Shown: positions 13,690-21,826 of the stretch, one piece after another | How positions within the stretch are numbered: position 1 is the stretch's first letter | Layout of the letters: every line of letters begins with the position of its first letter | DNA from: Marinomonas maritima | GTDB taxonomy: Bacteria; Pseudomonadota; Gammaproteobacteria; Pseudomonadales; Marinomonadaceae | Direction: 5' to 3' | Length of the DNA stretch: 64,000 nucleotides | NCBI RefSeq assembly: GCF_024435075.2 | Contig: NZ_JAMZEG020000002.1 | Location: 248,001 to 312,000, forward strand | Translations under genes and position numbers: made by a program | Notes under the pieces: generated by a model | The model's database searches: none | What the model was told of the DNA's origin: nothing | The model's input: only the letters and a program-made list of their open reading frames with translations

Positions 13690-15573
13690 ATGAAGGTATC
13701 TCATAAAGTAGTGTTATGCGCTTCCGTGGTAGTTGCTTTAGCGTTTACTGCATACTCATGGCTGCAGTACAGCAACCTTAGAACAGCACTGTATGAAAAA
13801 ACGGATATCAGTACACAAGAAACAAGTAAGGCATTGGCTTTACAAGTGGATCATTGGCTTAAAGGTAAAATGGATTTGATTGAGACCGTTTCTCAAACGG
13901 TCGATGCTGATTACAGTATGGAAACAATTCAAAAAGCATTTGATTTACCGCTTTATAAAAATGAGTTCTTGTTGCTTTTTGGTGGACTAGACACCAATGG
14001 GACTCGCATTACCAATGATCCTGATTGGAACCCAACTGGATGGGATGCTCGTAAGCGACCTTGGTATGCATTAGCTCAACAACATAAACAGACCGTATTA
14101 ACGGACCCTTACCCTGATTCAACAACCGGAGAAATCCTTATTTCTGTGGTTGCTACCTTTAGAGATAAAGGCACGTTTAAAGGGGCATTTGGTGGTGATT
14201 TAAGCCTTCAAACGGTTTCTAACGCTGTTAACACTTTGAATTTTAATGACACTGGGTATGCGTTTTTATTAAATAAATCTGGCAAGATCATTAGCCACCC
14301 GAATGCAGATTTAAACGGAAAGTCTGTTTCGAACTTGCTACAAGGCAGCGTGTCTGCTTTGAACACGAATTTAGCCGAAAACCAACTTAAAGATGGCACG
14401 CCTGTATTTGTGTCTTTTAGTCCATTGCCAAATTTGTATGGTGCTGACTGGTATGTCGGTGTTGTATTGGACGAAGGGAAGTTGTTTGCAAGTGTTCGAG
14501 AATTCGGTTGGATTGCGTTTCTGGGAACATTAATTGCGACACTGTTGGTATCGGTTGTCTTGTATTTCATGGTGACTCGTTTGCTGCAACCACTGCGTGC
14601 ATTGCATGAATCGTTACAAGAAATTAATGGCGGTGAAGGTGATTTAACAAAACGACTAGACATTACCAGTAACGATGAGTTTGGTGCTGTGTCTGGTGAG
14701 TTTAATCAGTTTGTTGGTTACCTACAGCATTTAATCAGCGAAGTGAAAGGGCGCTCATTGAGTGTTCGTGCTAATACAGACAAAACAGCGGCGTCTTCTG
14801 CCCGTTCTTCTGCGGAGTTATATACTCAATTGAATGAACTGGATCAATTAGCAACGGCGATGCATCAAATGTCTGCAACGGCTCATGATGTGGCAGACAA
14901 TGCTCAAACTGCGGCGAGCCGTGCGAATCAGGCGGATACAGCAGCAAAAGAAGGCGAAGCGGTTGTAGAACGTACTACTGCGTCTATTGCTCAATTAACC
15001 GATCAAATGGGCAATGTTGTCACCACTATTAATGACTTAGTGGGTTACAGTGACAATATAGAATCAATTCTGACGGTTATTACGGCCATCGCGGATCAAA
15101 CGAACTTGTTAGCATTGAACGCAGCCATTGAAGCGGCTCGTGCCGGTGAACAAGGTCGAGGCTTTGCGGTTGTTGCTGATGAAGTGAGAACACTTGCTTC
15201 GAAGACACAAGAGTCGACAGAGCAAATTAAAAAAATGATTCAGCAATTGCAAACGGGCGTGCGAGGTGCTGAAAAAGTTATCCTTGAAAGTCGGGAGAAT
15301 GCGAATTCAACGCAGCTTATCGCCAACCAAGCGAAAGATTCATTACATGCTATTCGTGCAAGTATCAATGAAATTAATGATATGACGGTACAAATTGCTG
15401 CCGCCGCCGAAGAGCAAAGTGCGACATCTAATGAGATCAATCGTAATACCACGAACATACGTGATATAAGCCAGTCGGTTTCAGATGCTGCTACGGAGCA
15501 ATCTGCATTGTGTGAAACCATGGTGGAAATCACCACTCAACAAGCGAAATCTTTGGATAAATTTAAGGTGTAG
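13690..15573 (+). CDS. Methyl-accepting chemotaxis protein with Cache sensor domain
   Basis: This is a 627-residue chemoreceptor. It has an N-terminal membrane helix (about residues 7-27), a periplasmic dCache-type domain of about 230 residues (with WDARKRPWY and [15 protein letters not shown] typical of small-ligand Cache modules), a second membrane helix near residues 275-298, a HAMP domain, and the cytoplasmic signalling hairpin with its conserved tip ([19 protein letters not shown]). The dCache class often binds amino acids or organic acids, but the ligand cannot be read here. It has its own strong terminator and no linked che genes. Confidence 0.92.
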   Translation: MKVSHKVVLCASVVVALAFTAYSWLQYSNLRTALYEKTDISTQETSKALALQVDHWLKGKMDLIETVSQTVDADYSMETIQKAFDLPLYKNEFLLLFGGLDTNGTRITNDPDWNPTGWDARKRPWYALAQQHKQTVLTDPYPDSTTGEILISVVATFRDKGTFKGAFGGDLSLQTVSNAVNTLNFNDTGYAFLLNKSGKIISHPNADLNGKSVSNLLQGSVSALNTNLAENQLKDGTPVFVSFSPLPNLYGADWYVGVVLDEGKLFASVREFGWIAFLGTLIATLLVSVVLYFMVTRLLQPLRALHESLQEINGGEGDLTKRLDITSNDEFGAVSGEFNQFVGYLQHLISEVKGRSLSVRANTDKTAASSARSSAELYTQLNELDQLATAMHQMSATAHDVADNAQTAASRANQADTAAKEGEAVVERTTASIAQLTDQMGNVVTTINDLVGYSDNIESILTVITAIADQTNLLALNAAIEAARAGEQGRGFAVVADEVRTLASKTQESTEQIKKMIQQLQTGVRGAEKVILESRENANSTQLIANQAKDSLHAIRASINEINDMTVQIAAAAEEQSATSNEINRNTTNIRDISQSVSDAATEQSALCETMVEITTQQAKSLDKFKV

Positions 15574-15592
15574 CCTTTGTTCTAGCGTTTAG

Positions 15593-15630
15593 AAGGCAAG
15601 TCAGGCGTTGGTGTCTGACTTGCCTTTTTT
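15593..15630 (+). terminator. Rho-independent terminator of the chemoreceptor gene
   Basis: AGGCAAGTCAG and CTGACTTGCCT form a perfect 11-bp stem with a short loop and a T6 tail. Confidence 0.92.
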
Positions 15631-15731
15631 GTGCCTGCTTTTCCATATTTCATATCAAAATAAAACTGAACAATCACCTCTTTGTCATCTTGCTTGATTA
15701 CTCTGGCTGTTTTAAACAGAAGCTAGCGTGT

Positions 15732-16181
15732 ATGAAGTTTGAAGGTCTGAATGTCATCGCTTTATTAGAGGGGATTAAAGGTGTATTGGCGTTGCTGGTG
15801 GCCGTTGGCGTTAATGCATTAGCAGGACAAGATCTTTATAAATTAGCCGAACAGATGATACGGCAATGGTCACTTTCACCCAGTGACCATTATCTTGCTT
15901 TGTTTCTGAATCTGATTGAGAAATTGAACCATCAAAGTCTAACATGGGTGACCTTGCTCGCGTTTCTATACGCCAGCTTTCGCTTTGTTATGGCCTATGG
16001 CTTATGGAATAAATTACGCTGGACGGAATGGTTTGCCTTCATCAGCGGCTCGCTCTATATTCCCTTAGAACTTTACGCCATTTCTCAAACGCCTAATCTC
16101 GTCAATGTATCAATACTAGCTTTTAACCTCATGGTCGTTACTTATTTGTATTGGGTGCTCAAACGAGGTGCACGCTCTTAA
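15732..16181 (+). CDS. DUF2127-type membrane protein
   Basis: This is a 149-residue predicted inner-membrane protein with about four hydrophobic segments. The N-terminal stretch (LLEGIKGVLALLVAVG) and the pattern of GLWNKLRWTEWFAF then LYIPLELYA resemble the DUF2127 family, whose function is unknown. The ATG at 15732 is preferred over a TTG at 15690, which would add an unrelated leader, although its ribosome binding site is weak (AGAAG). It sits between a terminator and the convergent rpiR-type gene, so it seems monocistronic. Confidence 0.65.
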   Translation: MKFEGLNVIALLEGIKGVLALLVAVGVNALAGQDLYKLAEQMIRQWSLSPSDHYLALFLNLIEKLNHQSLTWVTLLAFLYASFRFVMAYGLWNKLRWTEWFAFISGSLYIPLELYAISQTPNLVNVSILAFNLMVVTYLYWVLKRGARS

Positions 16182-16192
16182 CGATTTAAAGC

Positions 16193-17053
16193 CTAATGTT
16201 TCCATTCTATTTTTTTTGTATCGCCCATTTTACCGTCACTGTTGAGTCTATATGCCAAGGCGACGAGTAAGGTTTGTGCTAATGTCATTGAAGAGGTGAG
16301 GGAGCGAAATCCCATGACTTCGGCTTCTTTTATATCAAAACATACATCAGAAAGTGCCGCTAATGGGCTTATTTTACTGTCGGTAATGGCAATGACTTTT
16401 GCACCCGCCTTGAATGCGTACTCGCTTACGTTAACCGTTTCTTTGGCGTAAGGGCTAAATGTTGTGGCAATAATGACATCGTTTTCACGTATGTTACTGG
16501 CTTGCTCTACCAGCATGCCACCACCACCATCGATGAGGTGAGTTGTTTTGTTTAAGTGTCTTAAACTGTAAGCGAAGTAGCTGGAAATAGGGTAGGCGCG
16601 ACGCAGACCGATTAGGTAAATATTTTGAGCATTTTCGAGTAAATCTACGGCTTTAGAGAGCATTTCTTGAGAGAAATGGTGGTTCATGTGATTCATTGAA
16701 AACGCATTGCTGCTGCTGAATTCTTCTAAAATATGAGACGCATCTATTATCGTGCCAGCGGTACTTTTACTGAGCTTTACTCGTTCACTGTAGCTGGACG
16801 TTTGCTCTACAAGAGCTTGTCGGAAGAGATTCTGCATTTCGCTAAAACCGTTGTACTCAAAGGCGGCCGCAAAACGTACAAGTGTTGAAGGAGGTACATC
16901 GCACTGTTCGGCAAGACTGGCAACGGTTTCTAGGGCGACAGTATTCGGGTGTTCTAGCAAAAAGCGCGCGACTTGTTGAAGTCGTTTACTTAAGTCGTCG
17001 TAGTTCCGACTAATGGCTTGTTGTAGTAGTTCAAGTGACGTTGGTGCAGCCAA
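16193..17053 (-). CDS. RpiR/MurR-family regulator, probably of inositol catabolism
   Basis: This is a 286-residue regulator with an N-terminal RpiR helix-turn-helix (residues about 1-80, including AEQCDVPPSTLVRFAAAFEYNGF) and a C-terminal SIS sugar-phosphate binding domain (IYLIGLRRAYPISSYFAYSL to VIAITDSKISPLA). Proteins of this type control iol genes in many proteobacteria. It starts with TTG; AGGAG eight bases upstream and lack of a nearby ATG support this. It lies downstream of the binding protein gene on the same strand and next to the iol operon, so it is the likely local regulator (inference). Confidence 0.85.
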   Translation of the reverse strand: MAAPTSLELLQQAISRNYDDLSKRLQQVARFLLEHPNTVALETVASLAEQCDVPPSTLVRFAAAFEYNGFSEMQNLFRQALVEQTSSYSERVKLSKSTAGTIIDASHILEEFSSSNAFSMNHMNHHFSQEMLSKAVDLLENAQNIYLIGLRRAYPISSYFAYSLRHLNKTTHLIDGGGGMLVEQASNIRENDVIIATTFSPYAKETVNVSEYAFKAGAKVIAITDSKISPLAALSDVCFDIKEAEVMGFRSLTSSMTLAQTLLVALAYRLNSDGKMGDTKKIEWKH

Positions 17054-17150
17054 GAAAGTGACTCCTAAAGTAGTGACCTAATACCAATTTTAAACAAGCA
17101 TTATAGCGATAATTGACCCTAAATACTTGCTGGTTTTTTATACGGTCAAG

Positions 17151-17176
17151 GCGGAAGGCTTAATTAAGCCTTCCGC
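17151..17176 (-). repeat. Perfect 26-bp palindrome between binding-protein and regulator genes
   Basis: Positions 17151-17163 are exactly complementary to 17164-17176 with no loop (centre TTAATTAA, ends GCGGAAGG/CCTTCCGC). In the transcript it would form a strong hairpin after the binding protein gene. There is no T run on the downstream (minus) side, so it is a poor intrinsic terminator; mRNA stabilisation or partial termination before the regulator gene is more likely. Confidence 0.8.
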
Positions 17177-17236
17177 TGACGTGATAGATCATAGACGAGG
17201 TTGTCCTTAACCTCTGTTCTTATTTTTCAAGTTGAA

Positions 17237-18196
17237 TTAACGGAATTCCCCAGCGTACTTTTCAACCAATGCGATGTTGTCTTTGGTGATAAAACCAGGG
17301 CCAGAGTTAACATCATTACTCGGAATCAAACCGTAGCGAGAATAAAGTGTTAGGAAGCTGATAGGTAAGTAACCTTGTAGATACGGTTGTTGGTCTATTG
17401 CGAAGTCTATGTTGCCATCTTTAATGGCGGCAGAAATCTCACCACTCAAATCAAACGTACCGAAATAAATGTCCTTCAAATTTCGATTTTTAGACAAAGC
17501 TCGTAACGTTGGGTGCGCAGAAGTTGGCCCTAACGTTAGGATCGCCTGAGTATCTGGGTGCTTACGCAAGTAAGCCGATACTTTAGTCTCTACGTTGGTC
17601 GGATCTGATCCAGAATCGATCATTTGGCTACCAAGTTCTACGCCTAGACCTTTTGCAAAGCCCATGCAGCGCTCAACAGACGCTGGGTTGGTAATATAAT
17701 GGTTAACACAAAGGAAAGACTTTACGCCTTGTTTCTTCGCACGTTCCCCCGCACCGAAGCCAGCGGCAAACTCAGGCTGGCCAACATGCAATAAAGCACC
17801 CAATGCTTTGGATTGTAGCTGAGTTCCAGAGTTCATCGTAATAAAAGGAATGCCTTTAAGAGTGGCCTTATTTAAAGGGCCTTCCAATGTATCGAAGTCG
17901 GCAATAGAAAGTACGATACCATCAGGATTCGTTGCGACAGCCTGTTCAACGATACGCGCCATATCGGCTAAATCGCCAGTTGGTGGATTGCGATATTCGA
18001 CAGTGACATTCATATCTGAAGCGGCATGTTTAACCGCATTCTTAATGACGTTCCACCATGAATCAGAGTCTGGCGCGTGGGATATAAACACGTAGCGTTC
18101 GCCTTCGGCATGGACGGTTGATGACATAGACATTACGCCTAAAGTCGCCGCACCTGCTACCAGTATGGCTGTGCTTTTCTTAAGAAGGTTCTTCAT
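17237..18196 (-). CDS. Periplasmic sugar-binding protein of an inositol-type ABC importer
   Basis: This is a 319-residue periplasmic binding protein of the ribose/galactose (Peripla_BP_4) class. A clear signal peptide (MKNLLKKSTA, hydrophobic core, cleavage after VHA) precedes the mature sequence. Segments DGIVLSIADF, HVGQPEFAAGFGAGERA and AILTLGPTSAHPTLRAL follow the fold. It is divergent from the cognate permease and ATPase, with a 453-base intergenic region between them. Inositol (or a close relative such as a rhizopine) is inferred as ligand from the iol genes, not from binding residues. Confidence 0.85.
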   Translation of the reverse strand: MKNLLKKSTAILVAGAATLGVMSMSSTVHAEGERYVFISHAPDSDSWWNVIKNAVKHAASDMNVTVEYRNPPTGDLADMARIVEQAVATNPDGIVLSIADFDTLEGPLNKATLKGIPFITMNSGTQLQSKALGALLHVGQPEFAAGFGAGERAKKQGVKSFLCVNHYITNPASVERCMGFAKGLGVELGSQMIDSGSDPTNVETKVSAYLRKHPDTQAILTLGPTSAHPTLRALSKNRNLKDIYFGTFDLSGEISAAIKDGNIDFAIDQQPYLQGYLPISFLTLYSRYGLIPSNDVNSGPGFITKDNIALVEKYAGEFR

Positions 18197-18649
18197 TCCA
18201 ACTATCTCCGTTTTGTTTAATTATTTTTGTTGTTACGTATTTTTGGATTTAGTAAACACCGCTGCTGATTCATTTTTGATCAGAGTCGAAATGATATTAG
18301 AATGAATGTTTCATAATTGCAATACTTTGGAATTTTTGGTTTTTATTGTTTTTGGTTTCTATATCTATTTGTTTTAAAACGATTTTATTTTATTTTAGTG
18401 TCTTTTTCAGGTTTTTTTTAAGCCTTTTTATGTAAATTTAATAAAAATATTTATTTTACCTATTGAAAAAAATGAAATAAATATTCTATTATGGTTTCAT
18501 TGTTGAAACAAAAAGACATTAAGTTCTATCACGTTCTTAGGTGCACTACTTAAGTAGCCGATACGATTACCTTTGTTAGGTTTAAGTCGTAAATGGATAG
18601 AGCATGATTAGAAGCCACAAAAAATAAATATAAAAATAGGTGAAATGCT
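18197..18649. promoter_or_regulatory. Divergent control region of the inositol genes with candidate RpiR operators
   Basis: This AT-rich region separates the minus-strand binding protein from the plus-strand permease operon. It contains repeated TGAAA/TTTCA elements. The clearest are a GTTTCA-N4-TGAAAC inverted repeat at 18494-18509 and ATGAA-N3-TTCAT at 18302-18314, with further TGAAA copies at 18464 and 18472. Inverted TGAAA/TTTCA-like half-sites fit RpiR-class regulators, so these are plausible operators for the nearby regulator. No gene is seen in the region. Confidence 0.5.
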
Positions 18650-19807
18650 ATGACTGATCAAACTCAACCTGTTGAGGTATCTAAAATAGAAGAAGATAAA
18701 TTAACCGGTAGCAACGCAGCAGTAGACGAACGGGTTCGGAATGTTCCTGCTTGGAAGCGACTCTTGCATCGACCTGAATTTGGCGCCATTTCTGGTGCGG
18801 CTCTCGTATTTGTCTTTTTCTTCATTACCGCTGGCGATTCTGGCATGTTTGCCTCTGACGGCATCATGAATTGGGCAACCGTTTCGGCGCAACTAGGTTT
18901 GATCGCGATCAGTGCGTGTTTGTTGATGATCGCGGGTGAGTTCGATTTATCCATTGGTTCCATGATTGGTTTTGCAGGCATGATGATGACCATCCCAGCA
19001 GTGTATTGGGGGTGGCCAATTTGGGGAGCCATTCTTTTTGCTTTTGCTGGCGCCATGCTGATTGGCTTCTTGAATGGCTATATTGTGGTTAAAACGGGTC
19101 TGCCTTCTTTTATTGTTAGTCTGGCGTTTCTTTTTATTCTGCGCGGTTTGACTATTGCACTGTCTATTCTATTCACTAATCGCACCATCGTAGGTGGTAT
19201 TGATAAATACGCCGAAGGAGATTGGCTGGCTGTTATTTTTGGGGGAAGAATAGGTCAAGGTATTTTTATTTGGTTGGCTGATATGGGAATTGGTAGTACC
19301 TATGACGATGGTTATCCAGTCGTTGACGGTATCCCTATGGTAATTATCTGGTGTTTAGGGTTGGCGATTATTGCGAGTTGGGTTCTGCTACGCACGCCGT
19401 TTGGTAACTGGATCTTTGCCACGGGTGGAGATAACAAAGCAGCCCGTAACGTGGGTGTTCCTGTCGATAAAGTAAAAATCTCTTTGTTCATGTTTACAGC
19501 TTTTACCGCCACAGTGTATGCCGCTTGTCAGGTATTTGAGTTTGGCTCTGCGTCGGCAGATCGAGGCGTATTAAAAGAGTTTGAAGCCATTATCGCGGTG
19601 GTGATCGGTGGTGCTCTGCTCACCGGTGGTTACGGTTCTGTTATCGGTGCTTGTTTTGGTGCATTGATCTTTGGTGTCGTCCAGATGGGTATTTTCTTCA
19701 CTGGTATTGACTCAGATTGGTTCCGAGTTTTCTTAGGCGGCATGCTGTTAATCGCTGTTTTGTTCAACAACTATATCCGTAAAAAGGTGACAGAAGCCCG
19801 ACATTAG
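18650..19807 (+). CDS. Inositol-type ABC transporter permease (CUT2 family)
   Basis: This is a 385-residue inner-membrane permease of the RbsC/FrcC type. An N-terminal cytoplasmic extension of about 50 residues precedes about ten hydrophobic helices. The family loop GGDNKAARNVGVPVDKVK, which contacts the ATPase, and EAIIAVVIGGALLTGGYGSVIG near the C-terminus are typical of branched CUT2 permeases. The ATPase gene follows after 54 bases. It works with the divergently transcribed binding protein. The start is an ATG with AGGTG upstream. Confidence 0.9.
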   Translation: MTDQTQPVEVSKIEEDKLTGSNAAVDERVRNVPAWKRLLHRPEFGAISGAALVFVFFFITAGDSGMFASDGIMNWATVSAQLGLIAISACLLMIAGEFDLSIGSMIGFAGMMMTIPAVYWGWPIWGAILFAFAGAMLIGFLNGYIVVKTGLPSFIVSLAFLFILRGLTIALSILFTNRTIVGGIDKYAEGDWLAVIFGGRIGQGIFIWLADMGIGSTYDDGYPVVDGIPMVIIWCLGLAIIASWVLLRTPFGNWIFATGGDNKAARNVGVPVDKVKISLFMFTAFTATVYAACQVFEFGSASADRGVLKEFEAIIAVVIGGALLTGGYGSVIGACFGALIFGVVQMGIFFTGIDSDWFRVFLGGMLLIAVLFNNYIRKKVTEARH

Positions 19808-19861
19808 ATCGGTGTCCGTATTTGAGTTTACTTTTTGGATGAAGCATTTAGGAGAGCAAAA

Positions 19862-20659
19862 ATGAGTGATTTTATAATTGAATTGAAGAATGTGAGCCGC
19901 TACTTCGGTTCTGTCATCGCCTTAAAAGACATTAATATGCAAGTGAGATTGGGTGAAGTTCACTGTCTATTAGGAGACAACGGCGCTGGTAAATCAACGC
20001 TTATCAAAACATTAGCAGGGGTGCATGCACCAAGCGAAGGTGAATACCATTTAGATGGAAAAGCGGTGGTGTTTAAGTCTCCAGTAGAGGCACTGGATGC
20101 GGGGATTGCAACGGTTTATCAAGATCTTGCGCTTGTGCCCTTGATGAGCGTGACGCGTAACTTTTTCATGGGCCGAGAGTTAACCACAGGGCGCGGTATA
20201 TTTAAGCGCTTTGATATTGAGAAGGCCAATAAGATTGCACAATCTGGTATGGCAGAAATGGGTATCAATGTTCGTGATCCATCGCAAGCCATTGGCACCA
20301 TGTCTGGTGGCGAAAAACAATGTTTGGCGATCGCTCGTGCCATTCATTTTGGGGCCAAGGTTCTTATATTAGATGAGCCAACAGCGGCACTGGGCGTGAA
20401 GCAGTCTGCGAATGTCTTAAAAGTCGTTGCCAAAGCCAAAGCCAGAGGGTTGGCGGTGATCTTGATTACCCACAATGTACATCATGCTTACCCCATTGCC
20501 GATCGTTTTACGCTACTAAACCGTGGTCAAAGCCTAGGTTCTTTCTTGAAGTCAGAAGTAAGTCGAGAAGATGTTTTAGAAATGATGGCGGGTGGTCAAG
20601 AGTTAGACGAATTGACCGCTGAATTAGAAGAATTCAGCCGATTAGATGCCACAGCCTAA
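19862..20659 (+). CDS. ABC transporter ATPase, single nucleotide-binding domain
   Basis: This is a 265-residue ATPase energising the adjacent permease. Walker A is GDNGAGKST, the signature is MSGGEKQ, and Walker B is [12 protein letters not shown], followed by a switch histidine in LITHN. Many CUT2 ATPases (RbsA, MglA) are fused double domains of about 500 residues; this one has a single domain, like FrcA, and should act as a homodimer. I chose the ATG at 19862 behind AGGAGAG rather than an in-frame upstream codon nine residues earlier. The next gene begins 13 bases after the stop. Confidence 0.92.
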   Translation: MSDFIIELKNVSRYFGSVIALKDINMQVRLGEVHCLLGDNGAGKSTLIKTLAGVHAPSEGEYHLDGKAVVFKSPVEALDAGIATVYQDLALVPLMSVTRNFFMGRELTTGRGIFKRFDIEKANKIAQSGMAEMGINVRDPSQAIGTMSGGEKQCLAIARAIHFGAKVLILDEPTAALGVKQSANVLKVVAKAKARGLAVILITHNVHHAYPIADRFTLLNRGQSLGSFLKSEVSREDVLEMMAGGQELDELTAELEEFSRLDATA

Positions 20660-20671
20660 AGGAAAGCCATT

Positions 20672-21826
20672 ATGACAACGAATAAAATGCGTGTGGGTTT
20701 AGTGGGTTCAGGTTACATGGGAAAAGCGCATGCCATTGCTTATAGAAATGCAATAGCGGCCTTTGCTATTCCACAAGGGCAATTGCAGTGTGAAATGTTA
20801 GCCGATGCAACGCCAGAACTGGCTGAAATGAAAGCGAAAGAGCTGGGTTTTAACCGCTCAACAGGGGATTGGAAACGCTTAATTAATGATCCTGATATTG
20901 ATGTAGTGGACATTTGTGCCCCCAATTTTTTACACAAAGAAATTGCGTTGGCCGCCATAGCGGCAGGAAAACATGTTTACAGTGAAAAGCCCTTGGCGCT
21001 GAACGCTGACGATGCCAAACAAATGACCGAAGCGGCTGAACTGGCTGGCGTGAAAACATTGGTTGGTTTCAATTATATAAAGAATCCTACGGTGCAATTT
21101 GCCAAGCAATTGATTGAACGTGGCGACATCGGCGACGTGGTGCATTTTCGTGGTGTGTTTAACGAAGATTATTTGGCCGATGCGAATTTGCCTTTTAGTT
21201 GGCGTTTGCAAAAACAGTTTGCTGGTACAGGGGCGTTAAACGATTTGGCCTCGCATCTTGTGCAATTGGCGATTCATTTGGTGGCATCGATTCAATCCTT
21301 GTGTGCGGATCTTAAGGTGGTTCATCAACAGCGTCCGTTAGCGCAAGGTGAACAGGGCGTTGGCCATGTTGAAAACGACGATCAAGCTCATATGATGGTG
21401 CGTTTTGCTAATGGTGCGCAAGGTACATTAGAAGCGTCACGTATTGCTTGGGGGCGCAAAAATGGTCTGTCGTTTGAAATTACAGGCACTAAAGGAACCT
21501 TGATTTTTGACCAAGAAACCTTGTCGGAGTTGTCTTTGTACATCAATGAAGGTAACCCGCAAACGCAAGGTTTTAAACGTATTTTGGTTGGCCCTGAGCA
21601 CCCCGATTATCAAGCTTTTTGTGTTTCAGCGGGTCACGGTCTGGGTTTCAATGACATGAAAGCGGTTGAAATCCGAGATTTATACCAAGGCATAGTACAT
21701 AACGCGCCATTGTGGCCTGATTTTCGAGCGGCGACACAGGTAAATATCATTCTCGATAGCGTGGTTGAATCCGTTGATAAAAGAGCGTGGGTCGAGGTTG
21801 AGCAGTACGATGGGGAAGAAAAATGA
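20672..21826 (+). CDS. Gfo/Idh/MocA-family oxidoreductase, inositol cluster
   Basis: This is a 384-residue NAD(P)-dependent oxidoreductase. The Rossmann motif GSGYMGKAHA starts the protein, and the EKP motif that positions the nicotinamide appears in YSEKPLALN. It is distinct from the IolG found at the end of the operon, and is probably a dehydrogenase for another inositol isomer (for example scyllo- or chiro-inositol) or for a rhizopine-like derivative; this is inference from position. The stop overlaps the iolC start by ATGA, so the two are coupled. Confidence 0.85.
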   Translation: MTTNKMRVGLVGSGYMGKAHAIAYRNAIAAFAIPQGQLQCEMLADATPELAEMKAKELGFNRSTGDWKRLINDPDIDVVDICAPNFLHKEIALAAIAAGKHVYSEKPLALNADDAKQMTEAAELAGVKTLVGFNYIKNPTVQFAKQLIERGDIGDVVHFRGVFNEDYLADANLPFSWRLQKQFAGTGALNDLASHLVQLAIHLVASIQSLCADLKVVHQQRPLAQGEQGVGHVENDDQAHMMVRFANGAQGTLEASRIAWGRKNGLSFEITGTKGTLIFDQETLSELSLYINEGNPQTQGFKRILVGPEHPDYQAFCVSAGHGLGFNDMKAVEIRDLYQGIVHNAPLWPDFRAATQVNIILDSVVESVDKRAWVEVEQYDGEEK

